Counted from the first letter of the stretch, positions 1 to 7,170 are shown. The stretch: 64,000 bases of DNA from an uncultured Clostridia bacterium (GCA_947627045.1 CANQUM010000002.1:62001-126000), one strand, 5' to 3'. A program made the numbers and translations. Notes: generated from the sequence alone by a model not told the origin.

Positions 1-2574
1 TCCCAAAAGCGAAATTATTTTCGCTTCTTTCAAAAGCGGAGCTTTATATACTATTTTAATATTATGTTTCCCTTTTGAAATCTCAAAACCGATAAACGCT
101 TTATCGACTGTTTCAATATCCGTCTTTTTCCCGTCAACATAAGCGCTGAAGCCCTTGTCATACGGAACTGACAGCTTAAAATAACTGTTGTCATTTTTAA
201 CATTTATCGTTCCCTGGAAAACATCGCCTTTGGTTTTTGACTTATTTATTATAAACTCATCAATATCGTTTTTCAAGCCCTCAAGCTCGCTCTTTTTAAC
301 AGTATAGAACCTCCAGTCAGACAGCTTGTATTCACCCCTTGAAAAATTAAGTGTAATACTTTCTATAGGCTCGTTTGATGACAAAACAAAACAAAAGCTG
401 TTATTATTGTTATAATACTTCCACTCAGGCTCTGTAAGTTTGTTTTTTATACCGTTTATCGTCATATAAATGTCGGTAGGTTCTTTCGAAATTTTATTAT
501 CGGCATTGCAAGTGATAATAAGATAGTCATTTATGGGATTTTTAAGATTTACAACGCATTTGTCAGAATCATAAGCATTTTTTGTGCCTGATGTTTTAAA
601 ATGCCGATTATTTTTTTCAAAGGTATTAACATAAACGGTATTTTCCTGTTTGTCATACCTTATATTTTCAGGAAGCTCCGCAAAGAGCTCGTTTGCCAAA
701 TCAACGCCCTTGTCTTCAACACCATCTATTGGAACGTCTGATAATTTTTCATCGACGGCAATATAATCCATCAGTGCCTTCATATTGTAAGGATAAGCGA
801 GTTTGTCATACTGCTCACAGCTTATAAGATTTGATGACGCATAACCAAGAGGCATAACATTCTCATTCACAAACAGAGTTATATTTTTTTCTCTTTTGAC
901 CTCTTTATATCCGTTTGGAACAGATACACGTTTTTTTGAAAGCGTTTTGTTATCTACAAATAAATACCTATTCCCAATAAAAGAGCAGAAAAAGGAATTC
1001 ATAGTTTCAGAGATCATTGCAGAGATCCTGTGCGGCATTTCATTTTGGAACTCATCATAATAAAAATGATTATACAGCTGGCTCTGAAGCGATGAATATA
1101 CCGTTGTCTGGTAATAATTTTCACCGTAGACCTTGTTAATAGTCTCACTCTCGTCAGCAAACAGAGAAACACGGTATACGCTTTTGTCGTTTTTTGAAAA
1201 ATTTGTACTGTCAATCTCTTTGGAATATTCTTTATCCACCTTTACGACGTCTTTTTTAAGGCTGAGAGTGTCATAAGAATTAAATGTCAGACAAAGAGCA
1301 AACACAGCTATAGAAATAATTGAAATAAACGCTGTAGAATTCCCTTTTTTATAGTAAATTAAAAATGCTGCATTTAAAAAGACAATATCAATTATCAAAG
1401 GCAGTAAAATACTGTTTTCCTCATTGATAAGCAAATATATAGCGCCGCCTAAAACTATTCCTAAATTCATCAGAACCCAAAAACGCATTGAAATATTTCT
1501 ATCAAAAACTGCTTTGACAAATTCGGCAGTCAGCAGCAAAGCAATAGGTATAAGCGGAATTATTGCTTTGTTTTCGCTATACATAAAGCCGTTCATTACG
1601 AAGGGTAAAATCTTAAACACCACAAAGGCTGACAGTACAATTCCTATAAACCTATAGCCTTTATTTTTTCTTAACACTGCAAAAACAATTGCCATAAGAG
1701 AAATTAAAGTCAGCCCTAAAGAATAAAAATCATATAAAACAACGTCATAATCAAGCGTCGGAATTAAAATATCCTTCAAAGAAACATTTGTGTTCGTCTC
1801 GGCTCTGCCCTGCATAATTGCATTTAATGTCGGCAGCCACAATACCGCCGAGATCATAACCGATACAAGCATACATATTCCCAAATTCACAACTGTTTTA
1901 ACATACTCTTTTATCCTGAATGCGGAATTTTTATTCAAATAAACAGCCGTAATATAGACAAAAACAGTAAGATAACTTCCCACACTGAAATAGTAGCTTG
2001 TCAGCATTATCATAGTTAAGCAAAAGATGAGTCCTGCACGGTTTTTCTTTTCAAAAAACCTGTCGCAGCAGAACAATGCTCCTATTAAGAAAGGAAAATA
2101 CCAGACAAACATTATATGCCTATGGCTGTGAAAAATAATCGGCGACGCCAGTAAAAACAAACAGCTAATAAAAAAAGCAATTTTGATTTCATAGCGTTTT
2201 TTTATCCAAAAGTAAAACATTATAACAGATACAAGAGTACAAATAATACTTACAGTCTGAATATAAGATGCCATTGATACAAACGGCAATAAATAACTCG
2301 GCAGTATCAGCGGATTAAACAGACCGTAATATGAAAAGTTATATATATTCTGACCTGCACCTATATGCGGAGCAAAGCTTGGAAAGAAATTTTTTGTTTC
2401 ATAGAACAGATTTCTGAAATACTCTGCGAAAACATAGTGCTGATTGTTCCAATCTGTAGTAGAGCCGTATGCAAATTTGAATCTGGTTATTATAAGAACT
2501 ATTGCCAGATATATAAACACTAATATTCCTATACATATTGCGTCTGTTTTGTAACTTTTTAGCTTTTTGATCAT
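1..2574 (-). CDS. YfhO-family membrane protein, C-terminus cut by window edge
   Basis: Large polytopic membrane protein resembling the YfhO family, which in Firmicutes is linked to glycosylation of cell-envelope polymers; the exact substrate is not readable here. About 858 codons are open from the start codon to position 1 with no stop, so the C-terminal end lies outside the window. The N-terminal half (about residues 12-440) is a series of hydrophobic segments. The following 400 residues are a soluble extracellular-type domain, ending in the family-typical strand region with SVPYDKGFSAYVDGKK. The start is the ATG read from 2574 down. A promoter with TTGACA, a 17-bp spacer and TATAAT lies just upstream (2631-2659), so the gene is probably monocistronic from its 5' side. 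Confidence 0.8.
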   Translation of the reverse strand, partial: MIKKLKSYKTDAICIGILVFIYLAIVLIITRFKFAYGSTTDWNNQHYVFAEYFRNLFYETKNFFPSFAPHIGAGQNIYNFSYYGLFNPLILPSYLLPFVSMASYIQTVSIICTLVSVIMFYFWIKKRYEIKIAFFISCLFLLASPIIFHSHRHIMFVWYFPFLIGALFCCDRFFEKKNRAGLIFCLTMIMLTSYYFSVGSYLTVFVYITAVYLNKNSAFRIKEYVKTVVNLGICMLVSVMISAVLWLPTLNAIMQGRAETNTNVSLKDILIPTLDYDVVLYDFYSLGLTLISLMAIVFAVLRKNKGYRFIGIVLSAFVVFKILPFVMNGFMYSENKAIIPLIPIALLLTAEFVKAVFDRNISMRFWVLMNLGIVLGGAIYLLINEENSILLPLIIDIVFLNAAFLIYYKKGNSTAFISIISIAVFALCLTFNSYDTLSLKKDVVKVDKEYSKEIDSTNFSKNDKSVYRVSLFADESETINKVYGENYYQTTVYSSLQSQLYNHFYYDEFQNEMPHRISAMISETMNSFFCSFIGNRYLFVDNKTLSKKRVSVPNGYKEVKREKNITLFVNENVMPLGYASSNLISCEQYDKLAYPYNMKALMDYIAVDEKLSDVPIDGVEDKGVDLANELFAELPENIRYDKQENTVYVNTFEKNNRHFKTSGTKNAYDSDKCVVNLKNPINDYLIITCNADNKISKEPTDIYMTINGIKNKLTEPEWKYYNNNNSFCFVLSSNEPIESITLNFSRGEYKLSDWRFYTVKKSELEGLKNDIDEFIINKSKTKGDVFQGTINVKNDNSYFKLSVPYDKGFSAYVDGKKTDIETVDKAFIGFEISKGKHNIKIVYKAPLLKEAKIISLLG

Positions 2575-2630
2575 TTTATTTCCCCTTAAAAGACCTTTAA
2601 ATTGATAAACTGTATTATCTCAATAATACA

Positions 2631-2659
2631 ATTATACATCTGCTATCATATAATGTCAA
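2631..2659 (-). promoter_or_regulatory. Sigma-A promoter for the YfhO-family gene
   Basis: On the minus strand TTGACA (complement of 2654-2659) and TATAAT (complement of 2631-2636) are separated by 17 bp and point at the gene starting at 2574. Confidence 0.75.
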
Positions 2660-2673
2660 GAAAAACGGCAAAT

Positions 2674-3342
2674 TTATTTATCTTTTCTTTTAAGCTGTCT
2701 TACTCCTGATTTATTTACCCTTATCGACCAGTAATAACGATTATCATACAAAACCTTTACAATGTCTCTGCCGTCTTTTATTCTGCCGCTTCCGGCAACA
2801 GCCTTGATATTGTCTGCCTTTATATTTTTGACCTTGTTTTTTCTGTTAATATTACTTGACTTATACAGCCCGATCTTACCTTTTGGCGTCACGACCTCAA
2901 AGGTTATCAGCTTTTCTTTCTTAACCGCAACGTGGCCTTGCAAATTAGGCTGTTTCATCCAGTCAGACAATGACATCTTTTTCAAAACGCCGTCATCAGC
3001 TGATATTATATTATCAGCATTTGAATTAGCCTCTGTATAATAGACCGTATCGGCAATTACATACTCAACGTACTTAACATGACCGTATGTACCACCGCTA
3101 AAACAAGCTATAGAATTAGGCTTAGGGTACTTTGACACCTGAAAGCCTGAATTTTTGCAGCTTTGATAAACTTCTTTGGCATTGCCTCTTGCACCGATAT
3201 AAACGCCTTTCTTTTCATAGGCTCTGCCTTGCGTATACCAAACACACTGACCTCTTGATGCGTTGTTTATCGGCGGTTTATAAAACCTGCTGTTAAAGTC
3301 AGCTAATCGTTTACCCAGCGATTTTTTATAGTTGATTGACAT
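2674..3342 (-). CDS. CHAP-domain peptidoglycan hydrolase without signal peptide
   Basis: 222-residue protein whose N-terminal 110 residues fit a CHAP amidase/endopeptidase fold. The candidate catalytic residues are Cys33 in the GQCVWYT motif, His88 in the YGHVKYVE motif and Glu104 or Asn106 in YTEANSN. CHAP enzymes cleave peptide cross-links or the amide bond of peptidoglycan. The remaining 75 residues are basic and beta-rich and could be an SH3b-like wall-binding module, but I cannot confirm this. There is no N-terminal signal peptide or membrane segment, which is more like a phage or tailocin endolysin than a housekeeping autolysin. A strong AGGAGG ribosome site precedes the ATG at 3342. 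A leader with a terminator-like hairpin (3373-3403) lies upstream, and the hairpin RNA array starts 160 bp away in the opposite direction. Confidence 0.75.
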   Translation of the reverse strand: MSINYKKSLGKRLADFNSRFYKPPINNASRGQCVWYTQGRAYEKKGVYIGARGNAKEVYQSCKNSGFQVSKYPKPNSIACFSGGTYGHVKYVEYVIADTVYYTEANSNADNIISADDGVLKKMSLSDWMKQPNLQGHVAVKKEKLITFEVVTPKGKIGLYKSSNINRKNKVKNIKADNIKAVAGSGRIKDGRDIVKVLYDNRYYWSIRVNKSGVRQLKRKDK

Positions 3343-3372
3343 ATATCTATCCTCCTTTCAATATTACACCAT

Positions 3373-3403
3373 AAAAAGAAAAAGTTGCACATTATTGTGC
3401 AAC
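3373..3403 (-). terminator. Terminator or attenuator hairpin in the CHAP gene leader
   Basis: On the minus strand, arms GTTGCAC and GTGCAAC (3384-3403) close a 6-nt loop and are followed by TTTTTCTTTTT. The hairpin lies upstream of the CHAP gene. A weak promoter candidate (TTGAAA, 16 bp, TATAGG) sits around 3445-3475. Either a short leader RNA of about 60 nt ends here, or the hairpin attenuates CHAP expression. Confidence 0.55.
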
Positions 3404-3540
3404 CTCTCACCGCTGAAAAAATTCTCTTACGCTTTCATTGCTTGCAAATTTGCCTTGTCCCTATAGAGTATTTTTTATCCTTTTCAAAATTTCTTCGTAT
3501 ATATATTGACATCTATATCATCTTTTGATATAATATTATT

Positions 3541-3616
3541 AAGAGAACCGCTCTTATCGAAAGATAAAGGCAATTGGAGCCCAAACTCTTTCGATAAGTA
3601 TGCAGTTCTTTTTTTA
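3541..3616 (+). ncRNA. Hairpin RNA unit 1, loop class A
   Basis: Promoter TTGACA 3506-3511, 17-bp spacer, TATAAT 3529-3534. The predicted RNA of about 76 nt has stem arms CTTATCGAAAG and CTTTCGATAAG inside outer arms AGAAC and GTTCT. The loop contains GGCAATTGGAGCC, and a run of seven T ends the unit. The inner GGC and GCC of the loop can pair. Confidence 0.75.
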
Positions 3617-3681
3617 TTTGAATTTATGTATACCTATTTATTATTATTGACATCTATATCATCATTTGATATAATACTATT

Positions 3682-3757
3682 AAAAGAGCTACCCTTATTG
3701 AATGTCGAAGGCAATTGGAGCCGGGTTTCATTCAATAAGGCTGTAGTTCCTTTTTTA
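3682..3757 (+). ncRNA. Hairpin RNA unit 2, loop class A
   Basis: Promoter TTGACA 3647-3652, 17-bp spacer, TATAAT 3670-3675. Stem arms CCTTATTGAATG and CATTCAATAAGG differ from unit 1 on both sides yet remain fully complementary; outer arms CTAC and GTAG. The loop keeps GGCAATTGGAGCC, with T6 after the stem. Confidence 0.75.
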
Positions 3758-3796
3758 TTTGTTGACAAAATTATCTTTTTATGATATGCTGTTGTT

Positions 3797-3869
3797 GGCA
3801 GATGAAGTTAATGACTTATTGCGATTTTTTAATCCCAATTTGGCGACTTCATCTGTCATTTTAATTTTA
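3797..3869 (+). ncRNA. Hairpin RNA unit 3, loop class B
   Basis: Promoter TTGACA 3762-3767, 17-bp spacer, TATGCT 3785-3790. Outer arms GGCAGATGAAGT and ACTTCATCTGTC. The apical part forms its own hairpin: ATTG and GATT pair with AATC and CAAT around a T4 loop, with one C-C mismatch. The tail ATTTTAATTTTAG is T-rich but weaker than in class A. Confidence 0.68.
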
Positions 3870-3925
3870 GAATATACTATTCCCTTTTTATTGACAATAT
3901 CATTATTTTGTGATATACTGCTATT

Positions 3926-3994
3926 AGAACCAGATTGGTTGGTTAACGGCAATCGGAGCTTATTAATGCCCAACCAATCATTGGTTCTTTTTAT
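3926..3994 (+). ncRNA. Hairpin RNA unit 4, loop class A
   Basis: Promoter TTGACA 3891-3896, 17-bp spacer, TATACT 3914-3919. Arms AGAACCA-GATTGGTTGG and CCAACCAATC-ATTGGTTCT, with loop motif GGCAATCGGAGC (one base different from the other class A units) and a T5-A-T6 tail. Confidence 0.75.
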
Positions 3995-4042
3995 TTTTTC
4001 TTGTTTGTTGACAAAATTATCTTTTTATGATATATTGTTATT

Positions 4043-4115
4043 GGCAGGTGAAGTTAATGACTTATTGCGATTTTTTAATCCCAATTTGGTAACTTCATCT
4101 GTCATTTTAATTTTA
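4043..4115 (+). ncRNA. Hairpin RNA unit 5, loop class B
   Basis: Promoter TTGACA 4008-4013, 17-bp spacer, TATATT 4031-4036. The outer stem is as in unit 3, with one arm base changed to give a G-U pair (GGCAGGTGAAG against CTTCATCTGTC). The apical hairpin matches unit 3, and the tail is T-rich. Confidence 0.68.
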
Positions 4116-4171
4116 GAATATACTGTTTCCTTTTTATTGACAATATTATTTTTATGTGATATACTGTTATT

Positions 4172-4241
4172 AGAACCAGATTGGTTGACTAACGGCAATT
4201 GGAGCCTATTAAGTTTCAACCAATCATTGGTTCTTTTTATT
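4172..4241 (+). ncRNA. Hairpin RNA unit 6, loop class A
   Basis: Promoter TTGACA 4137-4142, 17-bp spacer, TATACT 4160-4165. Arms AGAACCA-GATTGGTTG and CAACCAATC-ATTGGTTCT, loop motif GGCAATTGGAGCC, T5-A-T6 tail. Confidence 0.75.
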
Positions 4242-4288
4242 TTTTCTCGTTTGTTGACAAAATTATCTTTTTATGATATGCTGTTGTT

Positions 4289-4360
4289 GGCAGATGAAGT
4301 TAATGACTTATTGCGATTTTTTAATCCCAATTCGATAACATCATCTGCCATTTTAATTTT
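4289..4360 (+). ncRNA. Hairpin RNA unit 7, loop class B
   Basis: Promoter TTGACA 4254-4259, 17-bp spacer, TATGCT 4277-4282. The outer arm pair is GGCAGATGA and TCATCTGCC. The terminal G-U pair of units 3 and 5 is a G-C pair here, while an A-A mismatch appears next to the loop. The apical ATTG-GATT hairpin is present. Confidence 0.66.
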
Positions 4361-4418
4361 ATGAATATTTTGTTCTCTTTTTATTGACAATATTATTTTT
4401 ATGTGATATATTGTTTTT

Positions 4419-4495
4419 AGCAAGAGGCAAATTCATTTTATTTAACTCGTTCGCAGTGCGGCGTGGCGAATTTGTCTCTTGCTTTTTTATTTTTT
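4419..4495 (+). ncRNA. Hairpin RNA unit 8, loop class C
   Basis: Promoter TTGACA 4384-4389, 17-bp spacer, TATATT 4407-4412. Arms AGCAAGAGGCAAATTC and GAATTTGTCTCTTGCT. The apical region CGTTCGCAGTGCGGCG can fold into a GC-rich hairpin with loop AGT. Tail T6-A-T6. Confidence 0.75.
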
Positions 4496-4564
4496 AAGTT
4501 ATGAACATGAAAAATATTTTACTTATTTATTGACAATATTGTCGTTGTATGATATATTGTTATT

Positions 4565-4634
4565 GGCAGATGAAGTTATTGACTTGAATGCACTTCGGTC
4601 CGTTCTCGAAACTTTATCTGCTATTTTAATTTTA
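4565..4634 (+). ncRNA. Hairpin RNA unit 9, loop class D
   Basis: Promoter TTGACA 4530-4535, 17-bp spacer, TATATT 4553-4558. The outer stem is the same family as class B (GGCAGATGAAGTT against AACTTTATCTGCT, one G-U pair). The apical region differs: TGCAC and GTCCG flank a TTCG tetraloop. Confidence 0.68.
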
Positions 4635-4691
4635 TGAATATTTTGTTCTCTTTTTATTGACAATATTATTTTTATGTGATATAATATTATT

Positions 4692-4765
4692 AGAACTAGA
4701 TTGGTTGACTAACGGCAATTGGAGCCTATTAAGTTTCAACCAATCATTGGTTCTTTTTATTTTTT
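4692..4765 (+). ncRNA. Hairpin RNA unit 10, loop class A
   Basis: Promoter TTGACA 4657-4662, 17-bp spacer, TATAAT 4680-4685. Nearly identical to unit 6 (arms GATTGGTTG and CAACCAATC, loop GGCAATTGGAGCC), with one outer-stem change (AGAACTA instead of AGAACCA) that turns a G-C pair into a G-U pair. Confidence 0.75.
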
Positions 4766-4808
4766 CTCGTTTGTTGACAAAATTATCTTTTTATAATATA
4801 TTGTTATT

Positions 4809-4878
4809 GGCAGATAAAGTTATTGACTTGAATGCACTTCGGTCCGTTCTTGGAACTTTATCTGCTATTTTAATTTTA
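4809..4878 (+). ncRNA. Hairpin RNA unit 11, loop class D
   Basis: Promoter TTGACA 4774-4779, 17-bp spacer, TATATT 4797-4802. Arms GGCAGATAAAGTT and AACTTTATCTGCT: the position that is G-U in unit 9 is A-U here, restoring a canonical pair. The apical TTCG tetraloop is conserved. Confidence 0.68.
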
Positions 4879-4934
4879 GAATATACTATTCCCTTTTTCT
4901 TGACAATATTATCTTTATGTGATATATTGTTTTT

Positions 4935-5007
4935 AGCAAGAGGCAAATTCTCCTTTAACTCGTTCGCATTGCGGCGAAGAGAATTTGTCTCTTGTTTTTT
5001 AATTTTT
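4935..5007 (+). ncRNA. Hairpin RNA unit 12, loop class C
   Basis: Promoter TTGACA 4900-4905, 17-bp spacer, TATATT 4923-4928. Arms GCAAGAGGCAAATTCTC and GAGAATTTGTCTCTTGT: the stem is two pairs longer than in unit 8 because both arms changed together. Apical CGTTCGCATTGCGGCG, T6 tail. Confidence 0.75.
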
Positions 5008-5063
5008 ATATCCATAGTAACATAAAACGCAGATACTATTTAATTATCTGATAAAATTCGCTG

Positions 5064-5091
5064 TTTCATTTTTCAATAATTGTGATATACT
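5064..5091 (+). promoter_or_regulatory. Probable promoter of the CDF gene, related to the array promoters
   Basis: TTTCAT, 16 bp, TATACT (5086-5091). The string GTGATATACT is identical to the -10 region of array unit 6, while the -35 box is poor. The CDF gene start follows 40 bp later. Confidence 0.45.
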
Positions 5092-5129
5092 ATAATATAA
5101 CTATACAAAAAAAGTAAACCGGTGATTGT

Positions 5130-6341
5130 ATGATAAAGCTGCTGATAAGAAAGTTTATCAAGAATTACAAAAACGTCAATGACAAAAAGGTCAGAGAATC
5201 CTACACTATCCTTTGCGGAACGGCGGGTCTTTTTTGCAATATTATTTTATTTCTGATGAAGCTGTTTATCGGCATAGCTATGAACAGCATAGCAATTATG
5301 GGCGACGCTTTTAACAATCTTTCCGACACAGGCTCAGGCATTGTTGCAATTATCGGAGCTAAGCTGTCAAACAAAAAGCCCGACGCTGAACACCCCTTCG
5401 GTCATGGACGTGTTGAATACATATCGTCTCTGATTATTTCGTTTTTGATTTTGCTGGTAGGGTTGAAGCTATTCCAGTCATCTATCGAAAAAATAAGATA
5501 CCCGGATACTGTGAATTTTAATATTGCTCTTATTATTTTACTTGTCATTTCAGTTTTGATAAAGCTGTGGATGTATTTCAGCTGCAAATACGCAGGCAGA
5601 CAAATCAACTCAAGCGTTCTTATTGCAAGCTCAAAAGACAGCTTAAACGATGTTTTTTCGACTTCGGCAGTTATTTTAGCAACTATCATAGGTTCTTTTT
5701 TTACAAAACTTCCATTCGACGGAATAATCGGCATAATCGTATCAGTCATAATAGTAATCAACGGCTTAAAAACAGCAAAAGAAACGGTAGGGCTTCTGCT
5801 AGGCTCTGCTCCCGACAGACAAACAATAAAAAGCATATATGACATTCTCACTAGTGCAAACGGCATTATTGGTATTCACGATCTCATAGTTCACGACTAC
5901 GGGCCGAACAGAGTATTTGCCTCTGTTCACGCAGAAATACCCGACAACGACGACATAGTTGCAATTCACGAAACAATAGACTCGCTTGAAAAGAAGGTAA
6001 AAAGCGAGCTGGGCATAGACCTTGTGATTCATATGGATCCTGTTTCGGTCAGCAACGAGAAGGCACTGCGTCTTAAAGAAGCGGTGAAGTCGATAGTAAG
6101 AGAGGAAAGTCCTGACTTTTCGATACACGATTTCAGGATCGCCGAAAGCGATAAAGAAACAAAGGTCATATTTGATCTAGTTATTGACCTTGAGACTTCG
6201 CCCGAGCAGGAGAGAGAAATTATTTCTAACATAAAAAGGAAAATTAAAGAATTCGACAGCCGTTTTACTGCAATAATCAATTTAGACAACAGCTATGTTG
6301 AACAGCAGATAAGCAGTATAATTGAAGAGACAGAAGATTAA
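5130..6341 (+). CDS. Cation diffusion facilitator (CDF) metal exporter
   Basis: 403-residue CDF-family transporter that exports divalent metal ions (Zn, Mn, Fe or Co class) in exchange for protons across the cytoplasmic membrane. The membrane part has about six helices (residues 28-220) and carries the GDAFNNLSD signature (Asp59, Asn62/63, Asp66), the HPFGHGR motif and a second metal-site motif, KDSLNDVFS, in a later helix. An N in place of H in the first motif makes the metal hard to predict and hints at Mn or Fe rather than Zn. Residues 225-403 are cytoplasmic, with the HDLIVHDYG ferredoxin-like fold typical of the family. The tail is longer than in short CDFs and seems to include a second, related segment. 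The start is ATG after GGTGA; a terminator follows at 6355. Confidence 0.88.
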   Translation: MIKLLIRKFIKNYKNVNDKKVRESYTILCGTAGLFCNIILFLMKLFIGIAMNSIAIMGDAFNNLSDTGSGIVAIIGAKLSNKKPDAEHPFGHGRVEYISSLIISFLILLVGLKLFQSSIEKIRYPDTVNFNIALIILLVISVLIKLWMYFSCKYAGRQINSSVLIASSKDSLNDVFSTSAVILATIIGSFFTKLPFDGIIGIIVSVIIVINGLKTAKETVGLLLGSAPDRQTIKSIYDILTSANGIIGIHDLIVHDYGPNRVFASVHAEIPDNDDIVAIHETIDSLEKKVKSELGIDLVIHMDPVSVSNEKALRLKEAVKSIVREESPDFSIHDFRIAESDKETKVIFDLVIDLETSPEQEREIISNIKRKIKEFDSRFTAIINLDNSYVEQQISSIIEETED

Positions 6342-6354
6342 TTGAACGTAAAAC

Positions 6355-6379
6355 AAAAGCCTCCGATGGCGGAGGCTTT
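6355..6379. terminator. Bidirectional terminator between convergent genes
   Basis: AAAGCCTCC and GGAGGCTTT flank a 6-nt loop, with A and T runs on the two sides. It serves both the CDF gene and thiT. Confidence 0.8.
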
Positions 6380-6393
6380 CATATGTAATTAAA

Positions 6394-6969
6394 TTATTCT
6401 TTTACTATCAACTTTTTAGTCTGAGGAACAGCCAATAGTATTACTGCGCCTATTACGGTAAATATCATTTCAGGAAGCATATATGCTCCGTTATAAAGTA
6501 GACTGTAAATCCACGAATTATCTGTTGCAAAGCTTTCCCATATTTTTCCCGCTGAGTGAAAAATTACTGCTCCGCTCACAACGTGAGATACATATCTCAA
6601 AAATACTGCTAAAACTATTCCTGAAATGTCGCCTAAAATTCGCTTGCTTCTGAAAATTCCTGCAAGACCTAAAGCAGAAAACGCAATGATATAGTCAAAA
6701 ACCAATGTTCCGATAAGTGCCGATGCGGTTAGTCCCCAGCTTACGACCTTGCCTAAGTCAATGAACATTTGAAGCAAAGCATACACTACTGAAACTAACA
6801 TACCCCATTTTACACCGTTGCGGATGCTGTAAATTACTATAGGAAGCATTGAAAGCAGTGTAACCGAACCTCCCCACGGAAATTCGATGATTTTCACGAA
6901 GCTCAATACAACGGCAAGCGCAACCATTACCGCCCCCTCGACTAGCTTGATAGTTTTTGTGTTCTTCAT
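6394..6969 (-). CDS. thiT: ThiT thiamine transporter (ECF S component)
   Basis: 191-residue integral membrane protein with about six hydrophobic helices and no soluble domain, matching the ThiT (YuaJ) S component that binds thiamine and works with a shared ECF energy-coupling module encoded elsewhere. The segment IEFPWGGSVTLLSMLPI early in the protein and the GxxWG-type SWGLTASALIGTLVFDY region are typical of this family. Assignment is strongly supported by the TPP riboswitch directly upstream on the same strand (7083-7170), so uptake should be shut off when thiamine pyrophosphate is plentiful. The start ATG at 6969 lies after GGAGCG. Confidence 0.92.
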   Translation of the reverse strand: MKNTKTIKLVEGAVMVALAVVLSFVKIIEFPWGGSVTLLSMLPIVIYSIRNGVKWGMLVSVVYALLQMFIDLGKVVSWGLTASALIGTLVFDYIIAFSALGLAGIFRSKRILGDISGIVLAVFLRYVSHVVSGAVIFHSAGKIWESFATDNSWIYSLLYNGAYMLPEMIFTVIGAVILLAVPQTKKLIVKE

Positions 6970-7041
6970 ATAAACACGCTCCTTTTAAAATATTTTAAAT
7001 CAATATTTGAAGCTAACCGCTTTGCAATTCAAAACCAAAAA

Positions 7042-7070
7042 CAAAAAAGGCACACCTAAATCGGCACACC
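7042..7070 (-). terminator. Riboswitch expression-platform terminator
   Basis: Two copies of GGTGTGCC (minus strand) lie 6 nt apart and are followed by TTTTTT. The octamer pairs with itself using G-C ends and four G-U pairs, giving an unusual wobble-rich terminator stem just after the TPP aptamer. Confidence 0.6.
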
Positions 7071-7082
7071 TCTGCTTTAAAA

Positions 7083-7170
7083 ACTTTCCTACGTTGGCAT
7101 TATCCAAATCAGGTTAAACGGGTCAAAGTTAGATTACTTTATCTCAGCCTGCCAAACAAGCCCCCCGGTT
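7083..7170 (-). promoter_or_regulatory. TPP riboswitch (THI element)
   Basis: Read on the minus strand, the region has the conserved THI blocks in order: GGGGGGCTT, GGCTGAGATAAA, GACCCGTTTAACCTGAT, TTGGATAATGCCAACGTAGG. It sits between a good promoter (7193-7221) and thiT, which explains its target. Confidence 0.95.

Larger units (their letters stand above)
3506..5007 (+). repeat. Tandem array of twelve promoter-hairpin-terminator small RNA units
   Basis: Twelve consecutive units of about 110-150 bp, all on the plus strand. Each begins with TTGACA, then exactly 17 bp, then a -10 box (TATAAT, TATACT, TATATT or TATGCT, usually preceded by TGA). About 7 bp later a sequence begins that folds into a long stem with a structured apical region, followed by a T-rich tail. 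-35 positions are 3506, 3647, 3762, 3891, 4008, 4137, 4254, 4384, 4530, 4657, 4774 and 4900. Apical loops fall into four classes: A (GGCAATTGGAGC; units 1, 2, 4, 6, 10), B (units 3, 5, 7), C (units 8, 12) and D (units 9, 11). Parts repeat with a 246-bp two-unit period, showing growth by module duplication. Open frames through the array cross promoters and tails and exist only because the DNA is repetitive. Confidence 0.85.

Noticed and set aside
3759-4364. Open frame of 201 codons in the hairpin array, and similar frames at 3506-3784, 4657-5025 and on the minus strand
   Set aside because: They run across several promoters and T-rich tails, have no ribosome sites, and exist because the repeats keep phase (246 is divisible by 3). 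The peptides are hydrophobic only because the DNA is T-rich.
3506-5007. CRISPR array
   Set aside because: Repeats are not of constant length, spacers are not unique, each unit has its own promoter and terminator-like tail, and no cas gene is nearby.
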